From Daphnia carinata (taxonomy: Eukaryota; Arthropoda; Branchiopoda; Diplostraca; Daphniidae), in the NCBI RefSeq assembly GCF_022539665.2, contig NC_081333.1, positions 6,446,971 to 6,510,970 of the forward strand: a stretch of 64,000 nt of DNA, in the 5' to 3' direction. The notes beneath the pieces were generated by a model, which searched no databases, had not been told where the DNA came from, and saw nothing but the letters and a program-made list of their open reading frames with translations. Both the position numbers and the translations under genes were made by a program. Below are positions 21,836 to 33,911 of this stretch, in pieces (position 1 is the stretch's first letter; each line of letters opens with the position of its first letter).

Positions 21836-23986
21836 TTATTCTTCGTGGTCTTCGTTGTCATCTTTGCGCGATGCTGCATGTCTCAGCCAATTTTTGATTT
21901 TTGTTTCGATGGTGTCCTCCGTTAAAGATATCTTGCGTTGGCTGCGAATGGACTCTAATAAAAAAGTACACAAGTTAGAGAAAAAGTCATCGTTATTATA
22001 TTTGCAAAAATGATAATTACTTTGCTTACCTATAATAGCACCACATAGGTTCAAGTTTTTGAACGAGCGTTTTTCTCCATTTAATCCTTTATAACAATAA
22101 TGGGTAGCCAGCTCGTTGGTCATTGCTCTAGTGAGTATTCGCCCAATGACATTTGATGGGCTACCTCCAATTCCATTGAAGTATGATATCTAAGAAAAAA
22201 GAAAAACTTTAAAAAATTACTAAAATTCTAACTGAAAAAAAAAATTCTTACCAGTTTTGCACGTTCAACGTTATCCTCCAGCGTACGTTTTAATCTTGCC
22301 ATCTGCTCGAAGTTTTTAAGCTTGAAGCCGAAGTGTCACATGACATCCACTGCTTCGGGCTCTGGAGGGCTAGTTTGTTTCAGCAACGCATCAAGCAGCT
22401 GGCCGTGCTCAAGCTGGGTGGCTTTCAGAATCTCTTGGTTCCTGAGAACCAAATCTAGCTTTCGCAGCAGTGATGAAGAAAGTTGTTGTTCTGCTGATGT
22501 ATAAAAATTTTCAATTACATCATCTTATTTACGGTTAAAGCTGTTTTACCTGAAGGAGAAGTCGGGCTGGGACTTTGGTAAGCCCCTTGGTTCGCTACGT
22601 TGATCATCCTACGCCTTAGTCCAGGAGTTCAGCACGTCGGCGATACAGTAATGGGGGCTGAGTGGACTGGATTTGCAGGCAGCATGGACACCTCCGTGTC
22701 TGGGTCCCTGGATAGGCTATTCCTCATCAATCCTGATTTAGATACTGTCTGACGGCCATTATCGACCATGTTGCTAATGTTACCTCCTCCATTGGTGGCT
22801 TTTGGAATGGCAAATGAATGAAACTTTCACAAGTTCAAATTACTTTCTGTAAAAATAAAGAACCATGTACCTGAATTCAAAGTAGGGATGCGTCGATAGT
22901 TTTCCTTCGACGTTTTGCCTTTTGTGGGAATAAGGTTTGCCATGCCTAGGTCTTCCGGTACAGGTGGAAGCACAATATTGCTTACCTCTGCACAAAAAAA
23001 ATTGAAAATTAATAAAGTTCATCAGAATTGTAACCATATTTGCTACATTCTGTTACGAGCAACCCTATATCCTATCATGTACCCCCATCTAGTGTCCTAA
23101 TTCCACCTCCCCTTGATAGATGGCAGACCGAAAGGTAGGAGACAGGTCGTCTGCTGTCAATCATGTAAGGCAGAGTTACCTCGCCGTCTACCAAGTGGTC
23201 CTAAGAAGGAGCTCCGCGTCTTGCTGGCTTCCCTTCGCGTAACCCTTAAGTGAAGTGTACTGTATCTACGTGTGTCGTGTAAAATATACCGGTCTCGGCT
23301 ATTCATTGGATTATTTCCCTCCATATCCCGGATTATCTGCCCCATCTTACCAGCTGCTCACGGTCTGGGCTCGTCGCCGGCAACATCCGCAACAATTCAT
23401 AAAAATTACCTACAACTGCGGAATTCTTCTTGCTACACCAACGAGAAATGCTGCGGCCTTCATTTGTGCTGGTAGTAGGCTGAGCGTTTTCTTCGTCAGA
23501 AGATTCTGGCATTGCCTCGCTATCCGTCCATTCAACTATCACTTCGTCCTGGTCTACTGGTGATGGAGTAGGGGCTTTTCGCAGTAAAGCTAACGAGGCT
23601 GAGTAAGCGGCTTTGAGAGTTCTCCTCCGCTTCCTTGTGTGACGTCCGAGGTCTTCTACATCAGTGCTGCTATGGATGGGCAAACTTTGAATAGCTTTAC
23701 TTATATTTAGGTTAGCTTCACCATACGCATCTGAAAATAATAGGTAACAAATTATTTGAGCACTTAATATATTCTAGTTGTACTTACTATAGGAAGCAAG
23801 AACTTTGCAAGCATATATGGTCCATGTAGTTTCATCAACATCAGCTACACGCATGACAAGCTTTGTGAAATCTTCTGCGCTCTTCTTGGGAGGCCACCAA
23901 CAATGCTTTAATCCACAAAACCAATCTCTGGGCACAATTTCAATTGCCCCTTTGTCTTCGTCAAGAAATTCAACCACGCAAAACAT
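21836..23986 (-). pseudogene. DUF4806-type gene, copy 1, broken
   Basis: Exon 1 (23788-23986) encodes MFCVVEFLDEDKGAIEIVP..WW, the usual N-terminus of this arthropod family. Later exons include one with high edge 23730, about 22546-22800, 22252-22493, 22030-22189 and 21836-21954. The last three carry the DUF4806 region: a charged helix, then GGSPSNVIGRILTRAMTNEL and IKNWLRHAASR at the C-terminus. Two in-frame TGA codons (22629-22631 and 22336-22338) interrupt it; copy 2 has sense codons at the matching places. A solo LTR sits at 23051-23394. The molecular role of DUF4806 proteins is not established. The premature stops make this a likely pseudogene. Confidence 0.7.
23051..23394. mobile_element. 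Solo LTR, 344 bp, TSD ATTC
   Basis: The insert begins TGTTACGAGC and ends CCGCAACA, giving TG..CA ends with a TGTT/AACA inverted tip. ATTC flanks it at 23047-23050 and 23395-23398. The tandem copy of the host gene lacks this block at the matching place. The element family (probably Gypsy, given the 4-bp TSD) is inferred. No internal region is present. Confidence 0.7.
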
Positions 23987-24289
23987 CTGTCGAAAAAGAA
24001 AATTAATAACTTATTCTTTAGTTTTTAATACTTGCATTACTTTTGGAATTTTGGCGTCGGCTGTTTGATCACAAGTCTAGTGTAAAAGACACTAACATCA
24101 AAATAATATCTTGCTCGACAAAGTATACTATGATCATTTTTAAACCACTTTGTTTCACTAGCCTTAATAATATCATTAAAAAATGAATACATAATACAAG
24201 CAATGTAATTCTTGATTTACTTCTTTATTATGACAGACTTATAGCGTACACGTTTTCTAGTAATTAACAAGTAATTACAGTTTATTCTT

Positions 24290-25871
24290 TTTCTTCTTCA
24301 GTATCCTTCTTGTGCAATGACGCATGTCTAAGCAAATTCGTGATTTTGGTCTGAATGGTATCCTTCGATACGGATATCTTGCGTTGGCTACAAATTGACT
24401 CTAATAAAAAAGTACGTGAATTATAGAGAAAATTATCAATAGCAAAAATAATAATAATTTTTCTTCGTTGAATCCTTTAAAACAATAATTAGTAGCCAGC
24501 TCATTTATCATTACTCTAGTGAGTTCTACTCTAGTCATTAGCTAGTGAACGACGTTTCATAGGCTACCTCCAATTCGATTGAAGTATAAGATCCAAGAAA
24601 ACAGAAAAAAATGAAGATTTCTATAATTCTTACAGTCAAATACTTACAAGTTTTGCACATTGAACATCATCCTGGATGTGTTCTAACCTTGCCATTTACT
24701 CAAAAATTTTTAGCTCGAAGCAAAATGACGCATGGCATCTACTGCTTCAGGCTCTGGAGGACTAGTCTGTTTAAGCAAGACATCAAGCAGCTGCCCCTGC
24801 TCACGCTTTATGGCTTTGATGATTTCTTTATTTCTGAGCACCAAGTCTCGTTTTCGCATCAGCGCTGATAAAAGTTGTTGTTTTGCTGTATAAAATTTTT
24901 AAAATTACATAATCTTATTTGCGATGAACGCTATCTTACCTGATGAAGAACTTGGAGTGGGACTTTGGTAAGATCTTGGCTTCTCCGTGTCATCATCCTA
25001 CGCCTTAGTCCAGGAGTTGAACACTTCGGCGATACACTGATGGGAACTGAATAGACTGGATTTGAAGCCAGCATCGCCACCTCTGTGTCTGCGCCCCCGG
25101 ATAGGCTATAAGACATTAATCCTGGTGTAGCTAATGATTGGCGGCCATCATCAACCATGTTACTGCGGTGACGTCTTCCGTTGGTTTGTTTTCGCATGGC
25201 AAATTAATGAAACATTAACAAGTTGAAATCGCTTTTTGTTAATAGAAAGTCTCATACCTGAACTCGGAGTTAGGATACGTCGATCGTTTTTCGTCGAAGT
25301 TTTGCCCTTTGTGGAAATAAGGTTTGCGAATCCTAGCTCTGTCGGTATTGGAAGGGCAATATTCTTTTTCCCTGCATCAAGATAAATTTTAAAATTAATA
25401 AAATTTATTACAACTGTTACCACATCCGTCCATTCCAAGAGCACATCGTCCTGCTCTACTAGAGACGAAGTAGCGATTTTTTGCAATTAAATGCTGACGA
25501 GGCCGAGGCAGCTTTTAAAGTTGCCCTGCGCTTCCTTTTGTACCTTCCGAGGCCTTCAACATCAGTGCTGCTACGGATGGGTAAACCTTGAATAGCTTTA
25601 GATATATTCAGGTTTGCTTTCCCATACTTATTTGAAAAAAAGATAATTAGGAGCATTCACTATATCATAGTAAAAACTTGCTATAGGAAGCAAGGGCTTT
25701 GCAAACGTATATGGTCCACCTAGTTTCATCCTCATCAGCTGTCCTCATGACAAACTTTGTGAAATTCTTCTGCGCTTTTCTTGGGTGGTCACCAACAAGG
25801 CCTGAAACCACAAAACCATGCTCTAGGTACAATATCATTTGTCCATTTGTCTTCGTCGATAAACTCGACAA
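24290..25871 (-). pseudogene. DUF4806-type gene, copy 2, broken
   Basis: This is a tandem paralogue of copy 1 in the same orientation, about 1.9 kb away. Exon 1 (25680-25871) matches copy 1 through FTKLVMR and WTIY. The donor after exon 1 reads GCAAGT where copy 1 has GTAAGT, and the acceptor AG of the next exon is lost (AA). Frameshifts occur near 25486 and in the segment matching the charged helix near 24720. The terminal exons (about 24290-24550) retain INELATNYCFKGFN but lose the frame. So both tandem copies are disabled, by different lesions. Confidence 0.65.
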
Positions 25872-26189
25872 CGCAATATATCTGTCGAAAAAGAATACCT
25901 ACATTACCTTTGGAATTAAAAGAAAACTAACTAGTTTTTCTTTGATTAACGTTTTTTCACTTCTTTGCTCTATCGTGCCTAACACATCTGTTATTATTTT
26001 CCTTTGCCACTGTGCAATAGGCTAAATGTTTGTAAGCTGTTCGATACTGTTTGAATGTAGTTTACATTCGCATCTATTGTTACGTTCTACCTTGTGGTCT
26101 ACGGGGATTGAGTTCAGTTTGTGTTCGGGAAGTTTTGGTTCTTTTGTCTTGATATATAGCTGGACTATGGTCCATACTACTTCATTTTC

Positions 26190-26700
26190 GGCACGCTATA
26201 CATGACATACATAGCGCATGTCATCTGCTCGTTGAGGTTTGCCTAGGCATTTTAAACATCTGTTTCCTCTTTCACATATAGCTCGTCTTGCTTTTGGAGT
26301 GCTTGTCGTACATGCACAATGTATGCCATTTTGTTGGCAGAAGCAATAAAGCATCAGTCTCCAGGTTCTTCCTTGTGTCTCCTGCCCGACTAATGGTGTG
26401 TTCTGGGTACGTTGTTGTATCTTATTCATTTCTCTTAGTTGGATTTCCTTATCCAGTTCTTTGAGAATTACTTCAAGATTTAGTTAGTTCCCATCTAACC
26501 ATTTTTCTCTCCACCACTTTGATGTGGGTGGTTCTGATTATGCCTTTAAGATGTTTAGTGCTATGTATGTCCCATAGCCACCCATATCTAGTTTCAGGCT
26601 TGTAAGCACTAAAGTTTGTATTATTTAATCCATTATTGATCTTCTGAAGTTGTTCAGTTGCAGTTGTATCGCATAATTTTACTCATGAGTTGTTTTAATT
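26190..26700 (-). pseudogene. BEL/Pao gag zinc-knuckle relic
   Basis: The minus frame at 26196-26429 reads ELDKEIQLREMNKIQ (starting upstream of the Met), then CFCQQ and CLKCLGKPQRADDMRYVC. The DLDKEI..RE helix followed by C-x-C / RC-x-x-CLG zinc knuckles is typical of BEL/Pao gag. Some zinc ligands are missing. It could be the upstream half of relic B, split off by the DUF4806 block, or an independent fragment. Confidence 0.55.
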
Positions 26701-26901
26701 CCGTCATAAAGTGGTTTTAAATTAAAAAAACTCCGAATCTTTGTTCTAGTTTATAGTTTATTAATAGCGATGCTGTTCATTTTGCTTAGCTTTGTTTATG
26801 CATCTTTCGTTGTTAGCTATGTCTGCGTCGGACAGACAGATGGTTTATAATAATTTTTTACCAATTAGTTTTCGATCACCCAAAATTTCTACTCTTGTGA
26901 A

Positions 26902-26945
26902 TAGGGGAGAGCGGACCCCAAACTGGACAAAAAAGGTTTTTGCCT
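26902..26945 (+). repeat. TAGGGGAG-type terminal motif, copy 1
   Basis: TAGGGGAGAGCGGACCCC.. resembles the starts at 29652 and, inverted, the ends at 33600 and 38397. These look like ends of one DNA-transposon family of unknown class. Confidence 0.5.
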
Positions 26946-27069
26946 GTATATCAGAAAATAAATGAAATTTAGTGATTTGAAAGGTAAGATACTGTGTAAA
27001 TTAAATACATTCGTTCACAATTTTTTCGTTCAAATTGGTTGAGTAGTTTAGGCGTTGGGCCTGGAAAAA

Positions 27070-28730
27070 AATAGCAGTCGAGCTTGAAAAGACAATCCAA
27101 GCCCCTGAGGAAGATCAGACCGAAGTCAACTGGACATTACTAAAAAATAAATAGGAACAAGTTATCGAAACCAATAAACAACTTAAATCCAAAGACGGGT
27201 CAGATGATTACTTCAACGAGGAAAGTTACGACGAAGAAAGTGACAAAATTGATAGAACTAGAAATCTGATCAAATCGAATCACCAAACCCACTCCATTGA
27301 CTGCGGTATTACCACAAAAATCAACACCTTTACTTACCCCAAAAATTAACAGCGCTCGAGCTCAAAAAATTCAATGGGGATATCCAACAATGGAGACCCT
27401 GGTGGGAAGCCACTATCCCATAACGGGACCACACTGCGGCCAATCTGGGATCAAAATGAACAAATAATTCGAGTTATAGGATGAATTGAACACCACTTTC
27501 TTAAGTCCAACGCAAGAGCTCCGAAACCCGCTGCCAAAAAATCATCGTGTCACTGATTTAATCATAAAAGGAGCTCACATCAAGGTTGAATATCACGGTA
27601 TTTCAGCCACACTCGCAGAAATCCACGTTGTAATAACTGCAAGAAATTGCAGTCACTAACGTTCGACGCGGTAGCAGCAGCATTACTAACAAGTCGTGTC
27701 CAACAAGCACGACCTTTCGAATTTGTTGGAATAAACTTTACAGGCCCACTTTTCACTCGTGAATTCCAGTCTGAAGACCTTATGAAATTATACTCCCTAC
27801 TCATAATTTGTGCAACAACCAGAACAATCCATGTCGAGTTAATTCCCGATATGACCATCATCCTGTTTATCTGCGCATTAAGAAAGCTTATTGCTCGCAG
27901 AGGCATGCCAACAACAATTTATTCAGACAACGCAAAAAAATTCAAAACGGCTGCTTCCTTCTTCCAAAGAATCAACGAGGATGCCAATATTTACGATTTC
28001 TTCACCAACAACAATATCATCTGAAAATTTTCCGCCAATCTAGCACCTTGGTGGGGCGGTTGGTGGGAAAGAATGATCCGCACACTGAAGCAAGTGTTGC
28101 GAAAAACCATTGGAAGAGCAGTACTCTCATTTATGCAAATAGAAATTGAATCCTTGAAGCGGAAAACATCATCAATTATCGACCGCTAACATACACCGAC
28201 AATTGTCTAGAGGAACCTCTCCCCTCACCCGAGTCATCTTATTCACGGATACAAACTCAATTCCAGAACATATCACTCTACGATAAGGGAATTCATCCCA
28301 ACCTCCACTAGAACAAAACTCTATCTCAAGAAGCTAAACGGACTCAAGTTCTTACCCATTGGTGGAACTGCTGCCGGCGAGAATATTTGCACGATTTAAA
28401 TCGTTTTCGCACTACAAATCGCCCCACACGCCCCATTCGCGTTGGTAAAATTGTCTTAGTACAGGAAGCCAATATCAAGCTATGGCCTTATGGGTTAGTT
28501 ACACGATTACTACCCGGAACAGATGGAGTAATTCGTGCAGGGGAGCTAAAATTAGAATCAGCAATGATCCATTCAGTGATCCACAGGAAATTTCGTCAAC
28601 ATTTGTAGCTGTAACACCATTCGCCCAGCCAAATTTGCCAACGGATTCTAATCATCAACCGAAAATTGCTGATCATCCTGATCAACCGGGGGAGGATGTA
28701 GTTCCGAGATATTTCCTGAGGAGGCTCTGA
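27070..28730 (+). pseudogene. BEL/Pao gag and integrase relic
   Basis: A gag segment (27070-27600, with KKFNGDIQQWRPWW) is joined directly to integrase, so protease, RT and RNase H are deleted. Integrase blocks are CNNCKKLQS (zinc site), QQARPFEFVGINFTGPL, IYSDNAKKF, APWWGGWWERMIRTLK and NIINYRPLTYTD. The first catalytic Asp is Asn (AAC at 27734-27736). The C-terminal DUF5641-like block lies at 28387-28608 (IRVGKIVLVQEANIKLWPYG). Several stops are present. This copy is inactive. Confidence 0.8.
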
Positions 28731-28734
28731 CTAA

Positions 28735-29010
28735 AGCGCAATTCTAAATATCTATGAGTCATGCGCTCAGCTCTCCGAATACCAAGAATTTACTGGTTAG
28801 CCCATTGGCGAATTTACTGGTTAGCCATTATACTAAGCAACGTTGTATCGTAACTATATCTAATGTATTGGTATATAAATTGACCGTTTTTGAGATTAAA
28901 TAGTCAGTCTTCTTCAGATCATCCAGACCACCACAGTAAAAATCATCTGTATCCTCACGTTTTGTATCTATGGTAATAAAACGCCCTTCTCCTGTGTTTC
29001 TTTTTGTCTT
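28735..29010 (+). other. Probable 3' LTR of the 27-kb BEL relic
   Basis: The segment directly follows the integrase C-terminus. It contains a duplicated GAATTTACTGGTTAGCC (28787 and 28809), a TATATAAAT box near 28870 and AATAAAA near 28976. No second copy was found at the 5' side, so LTR status rests on position and signals. Confidence 0.4.
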
Positions 29011-29650
29011 TAATTATTTGAACCGAGTTGATTTCTATGCACCTAGGGTTCGCCAAAGCCTCAATAAGGGAAATCGCTGTCCGCTACCGACCATCACAGT
29101 GAACCAATCGCCATCCAGCTTCACAATTCCTGAGAGGAAAACAAACTGAGAAAGGCGAACAAAGGCTTGACAAATGACTTAGTCGACAATTACTGTGTTA
29201 CATAAAACTCATACTGACACTATGGACAACTGAACTACTAACTTAAAAACTGTAACCCAATTCCGAGACAAGACCATAATACAAGCAGGCTGGCCCTTGC
29301 CTACTACAGTCCAGCCTGTGAGGGCAGCACCGTAGTTGACAGCAGACCCACCTGCCTACAGGTCAACAACAACCAAAAAGAAACTGTGTTGACCGAAAAA
29401 TGAACAAACAAACACAATTTCCATTTTATCTTCTGGTCGACATCAGTGTTTGGAGAGGAGCACCTCTTTTTGGCTTTCTGAGGTCCACATAGACCTTTTT
29501 GATGCTCTGGTATACCTCCTCCTGTAGGTACTTGTGATGAGGGGTAGTCTCTATCCCTTGGAGGGTGATATTGGCTAGGGTACCCTCTTTTTTTTAAATT
29601 TAACCAAGTAGGAGACTTCACCAAGGTTACAGTAAACAATTATTGTCAGT
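29010..29650. other. No supported gene
   Basis: A minus frame of 111 codons (29304-29639) has no recognisable domain. No other structure seen. Confidence 0.35.
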
Positions 29651-29999
29651 GTAGGGGAGACCGGACTAATCTTGGACACCGTACCAAGTTGTACAGTGCC
29701 GCGAAAAATATCATAATAAAAACATAATATTTACACATTTTGTTTGCAATAGATATTTTAAAATAGTGCAAAAGTTTGGGTCTCGTGTCTTAACTATTTA
29801 TTGAGTTATTTAATAAACAAAAAATTTGAAAAGTCTGTATTTTTTGGTTCCTTATCGACGATTTCTGTTAAGAATTGCCAAACATATTATAATGCAACGG
29901 TCTCCAGGCGGGGCTGCTTGAGAAGAATTAGTGAACTATCTCCGTTATCTTCCTTGATTGCTGTTTCGAAACACCTCTCTCTCGTTTTCTCAGTCATGC

Positions 30000-30058
30000 T
30001 GTAACGACGTCTCTTTGACAATTGTTAAGTATTGTTGTTTCTTTTTCTCGTCGTTACA
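30000..30058. repeat. 59-bp inverted repeat TGTAACGACG..CGTCGTTACA
   Basis: The ten terminal bases are perfectly inverted (30000-30009 and 30049-30058), with a 39-bp T-rich loop. TG..CA tips are present. The unit is too short to classify. Confidence 0.5.
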
Positions 30059-30929
30059 TACACACCTTTGTAATCAGTTATTCATAACTCGTTCACTGGT
30101 TATTCGGTAATTATAATTTATGTGAAATAATTAACCATGAATTGATAGTTCGATCACGGAACTCAAAGTGAACTTAGTGATATATTTACTCAACACAAGC
30201 ACTAACTCAGCACAAACTTTTGATGAGGGGAGAAGGAGGATCAGTGTAGGCAAGCTATCTGATTAAGTCAACAAGGGTTTGAGGGAGAGTTTAGCCTCGG
30301 TATTTGTGTTTTTCCCTTTTTCTCTTTCGTCTGCTACTTTAAATTGTCATTAGCTTCTGTCGCACACTTCTACTTATGTAATCGTTGCTGCAAGTGGTAA
30401 AGTTCTGTAGCGTATGTAATAGTTGTACAAGTTGTACTAGTTAGAACTGTGAGTTATTATTTGTAGTATTACTTGTAGGGTAGTTGCGGCAACACAATTG
30501 TTGTCGTTCTGCGACAGAAAAGCTTATCTAGGGTTTCTCCCATAAGTCAGCTATCATTTTTCCTGCCCACAATTCCCAAACGAACCAAATGGCATAAGTA
30601 GTCTCGTTCACCCTTTCAAGGTAACAAATAACAGTATGGAGACGGTAACCTGAACAGGAATTTTCTAGGAACTTTCTCCATTAAATACTTTCCAGTTTGT
30701 CTTTGTAACCCTCTTCATAGCATCATAAAGTGTTGTTAAAGCTGATCAAATAATACAAACAGTACGGTATCTTACATGGAAATAACATTTTGTTTCATTA
30801 CCTTATCTTCTTACAGAACAAAAGATGATTAAAAACGGGTTCTTCTTATCAGAGGGACAGTTAAGAGAGTCACAGGAAGGTTATCACCCAATTACTTAAA
30901 TCCTAGAACAGGAGAAAACGCCCAACGAT

Positions 30930-31090
30930 GGTATAAAAGAAGACCACTCGGCTGGATCGGGGTCCTTCCGTCTTAGTTACTCTTACGTATCAAAGTTGCT
31001 TAAACCTTTGTTTCCCTTATTCCCAGTTATTCTGTAGTCAATTCTCTTTGATTTCCAAATAAACGGCTCTGACGCCGATCGTCCGTTACA
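30930..31090 (+). promoter_or_regulatory. LTR-like promoter/polyA segment
   Basis: TATAAAAG near 30942 is followed about 110 bp later by AATAAAC near 31053 and a terminal GTCCGTTACA. TATA, a short transcribed block, polyA signal and a CA end are an LTR arrangement. It may be the LTR of the Copia relic that follows, or a solo LTR. No partner was found. Confidence 0.35.
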
Positions 31091-31129
31091 ATATTTATAA
31101 TGAGGAAGATGTGACGGGAGCGTCTTTTA

Positions 31130-31260
31130 ATTTTTTAGTGGGTACATATGTCGCGATAGCTTTGACGGGGGAAGTTTTCCCATTTTCTGCAGGGGTACGT
31201 ATGTCGGGGTAGATTTGTCGTTTTTTGGGGTACGTCTGTCGAAACCTCTAAGTACTTGTG
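31130..31260. repeat. Imperfect short tandem repeat
   Basis: Three variants of GGGTACRTMTGTCG occur near 31139, 31193 and 31239. No function apparent. Confidence 0.35.
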
Positions 31261-31289
31261 ACGGAGGGTAGCACTGTCCTCACGCCCAA

Positions 31290-33135
31290 ATCTTGTGTCC
31301 ATTACTGCGGTAACTGGTGTTGGAGTACCAGTTCACTTCGTTGAAACCAGGGTAACTTTTGCAAAGAACGAAGTACCTGTCATGGTAGGTGAACGCATTG
31401 GAAAGAGCTTGTATCACCTTGCAATCACCCAAAACTTTCAAATTTGCAATCATCTACCGATTCAGCATGTTTTGCAGTACCATCACCAACTTCAATCATG
31501 ATTTGGCACCAACGATTGGCACATATCAACTACAAGACCATTTTGAAGATGGTTTCCAATCAACTTGTAAACGGGGTTCAGCTTTCAACCAACACCAGCA
31601 TTCCAAACAACCATGCCTAGGATGCTTGTCCAGAAAAATGCATCGCTCCCCTTTTCCGACTGGACGAATCAGAGCAAACGAAGTCGGACAGCTAATCCAT
31701 TCTGACGTGTGTGGCCGCAGGCAATGTAGATACACCGGGGGCTCAAAATTTTTCGTGCTTGTAACGGACGACTACAGTGGATGGCGCGTAGTCTATTTCC
31801 TGAAACAGAAATCGGAAGTCGCTGAATCATTTAAGAACTATGTCAATGTTCTTCGCAACGAAACTGGTCATCTAATCCACACACTAAGAACGGACAACGG
31901 TGGTGGGTTCACAAGCAACTCTTTAGGGCTTGGCTCTCAGATAGAGCCATCAGAATTGAAACATACGCATCCCATTCACCGGAACAAAATGGAGTACCGG
32001 AAAGGGCCAATCGAACCATCGTTGAAGCTGGACGCTCGCTTTTACACGCTAAACACCTACCAATGGAGCTCTGGGGGGAAGTCATTTCTTGCGCTGGCTA
32101 TGCGCTAAACCGTGTCACCAGTAGCACACCTCTAGTCACACCTTATCAGTCTTGGTATGGTAAGAAACCCAAGATTTCACACTTACGAATTTTTGGATCA
32201 ACTGTGTTTATTGATGTCCCCAAAACTGAGAGGCGTAAACTGGACTCAAAGAGCTCAATGTGCTACTTTGTTGGTTATCCACTGACTCAAAAAGCCTACC
32301 GTTTTTTGGACCCGATTGGAAGGGAAATAAAAATAAATCGAGACGTAATTTTTGACGAAACGTGCAATGTGTTTTCTGATTTTCTATCCAATCCAGAACT
32401 TGATCATCCAGACAAAACTATTCCCGAGCCGTTCACCTCAATTCTGAAACCAGAACAGCAACCGAGCAACACAATCACGTGATGAGTCAGGTTGCAGATA
32501 AGACACAGATCCAAACAGAACTAACACACGAGAATCAGGATCCCATTGAAAATCCATCCTCAAATCTAGAAAACTCTTCAACTCGAACGGAGGATCCTGT
32601 GCTCTCCAACACTATAGCAGTGTCACAATCAGTTTCCAGCATGCCGAAGGATTCATCTACGCCAACTCGTTCCTCGCCCTATCCTTTACGCATCCGTGAA
32701 CCAAAGCGCCAATGGAAATCATACCAACCAATTGACACTCAACAAGCAGATGTCTTTGAACCAACAAGTTTTTCTGAAGACATGGAATCTTCTGACACAC
32801 ATCTGTGGAAAGCCGCGATTCAAGAAGAATACGACTCCCACATGTCCAACAATACCTGGTATCTCTTGCCACTGCCACCTAATCGCACATCAATCAAATT
32901 ACGAAGGATATTTAAGGTAAAGCCAGCAACCCATGATTCGCCTACTCGCTATAAAGCAAGATTGGTGGCAAAAGGCTTCTCACAACGACCTGGGATTGAT
33001 TTCGAAGAAACTTTCTCACCAGTTGTCAAACATGACACTATTCTAGTAATTTTTTCCCTTGTTGCAGTTCTTGATCTAAATATGTCGCAATTGGACGTCA
33101 AGACCGTGTTTCTCTACGTTTGGATCTATTGTTTG
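31290..33135 (+). pseudogene. Copia (Ty1-type) pol relic, truncated in RT
   Basis: Integrase zinc-site residues (CLGCLSRKMHRSPF) are followed by IHSDVCG (first Asp), DDYSGWRVVYFLKQKSE, RTDNGGGF (second Asp) and, after a one-base shift near 31918-31923, SPEQNGVPERANRT (Glu). KPKISHLRIFG and a long Ser/Pro linker follow. RT begins at about 32810 (WKAAIQEEYDSH, KARLVAKGFSQ, ETFSPVVKHD, QLDVKTVFL) and stops near 33120, before the catalytic YVDD. Another frame change lies near 32480. Upstream gag is reduced to traces. The copy is dead. Confidence 0.85.
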
Positions 33136-33717
33136 GACAAAATTAACAAAGTGACAAGAAACGAATTTACATATCCGGCCGCGGAATAGCTGTATCCCGT
33201 CCCATATTACCCCAGAATTTTTTGTCCCAACCTGCCCCATGGGTGGTGTCTTTGAAAATTTGTGATTTCAGCAAACCGCTTCAGCCATTTTTTTTTTTTT
33301 TTGAAATCAAAGAAATGTGTGAAAATGAACAGTGGATTTCACTATATTTTTTGCAAAATTATACACCAAATGAAGTAGCCGTAGATAAATATTTTATTAG
33401 ATCCCAACATAATTTTAATAACCCTTAAAAATTTCTTATGGCCGTATCTCAACAACGGATGCAACCTCTACCACAAAAACTCATACCCAAATGCGCATGT
33501 AGTTAACAAATATGATGTGTAAATTTTATAATTTTATAATAAAGCGTTTCTGTAAAACTTAGCTTGTCCCAACTAACCCATGTCCCGATTAGCTCCCCTA
33601 GTATCTTATAAGGACTGCATTTAAATTGTTCAGTAATTTAATAACAAGAAGTACAATAGAAGTAAAATTTTAATACAAGTCATTCCACCTATTTGAAATT
33701 TCCGAAGTGGTACAGGT
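33136..33717. other. Non-coding flank with inverted TAGGGGAG end
   Basis: Inverse-oriented words GTCCCATATTACCCC (33196) and TGTCCCGATTAGCTCCCCTA (ending 33600) mark one or two ends of the TAGGGGAG family. The last five bases, CAGGT, are the target-site copy for the Gypsy element. Confidence 0.45.
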
Positions 33718-33821
33718 TGTCAAGGTTGTCCGCAAGAGGCTCCACTAGTTCCCGGCAAAGGGGGGTGGAAGCTTCTAGAACAATACACGGCAGTCTCAGA
33801 GCTGCACTCAGAACTACAACA
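33718..33821 (+). repeat. Gypsy 5' LTR, 104 bp
   Basis: Begins TGTCAAGGTTGTCC and ends ACTACAACA. Matches 38157-38260 at 101 of 104 positions. Confidence 0.95.
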
Positions 33822-33839
33822 TGGTGTCAGAAGTGTATT
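33822..33839 (+). promoter_or_regulatory. Gypsy primer-binding site
   Basis: TGGTGTCAGAAGTG starts immediately after the LTR CA end. TGG complements the universal tRNA CCA tail. The primer tRNA is not determined here. Confidence 0.8.
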
Positions 33840-33911
33840 AAGAGTTTAAGAACCACGCGACGACCACGTGTTAAACAAAGTGTAAAGTCTTCTTTCGTTT
33901 CAGGAGACAAG

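Noticed and set aside
30000-31090. A 1.09-kb LTR from TGTAACG to CGTTACA
   Set aside because: The tips match, but no second copy exists and the 59-bp inverted repeat at 30000-30058 explains the left tip equally well.
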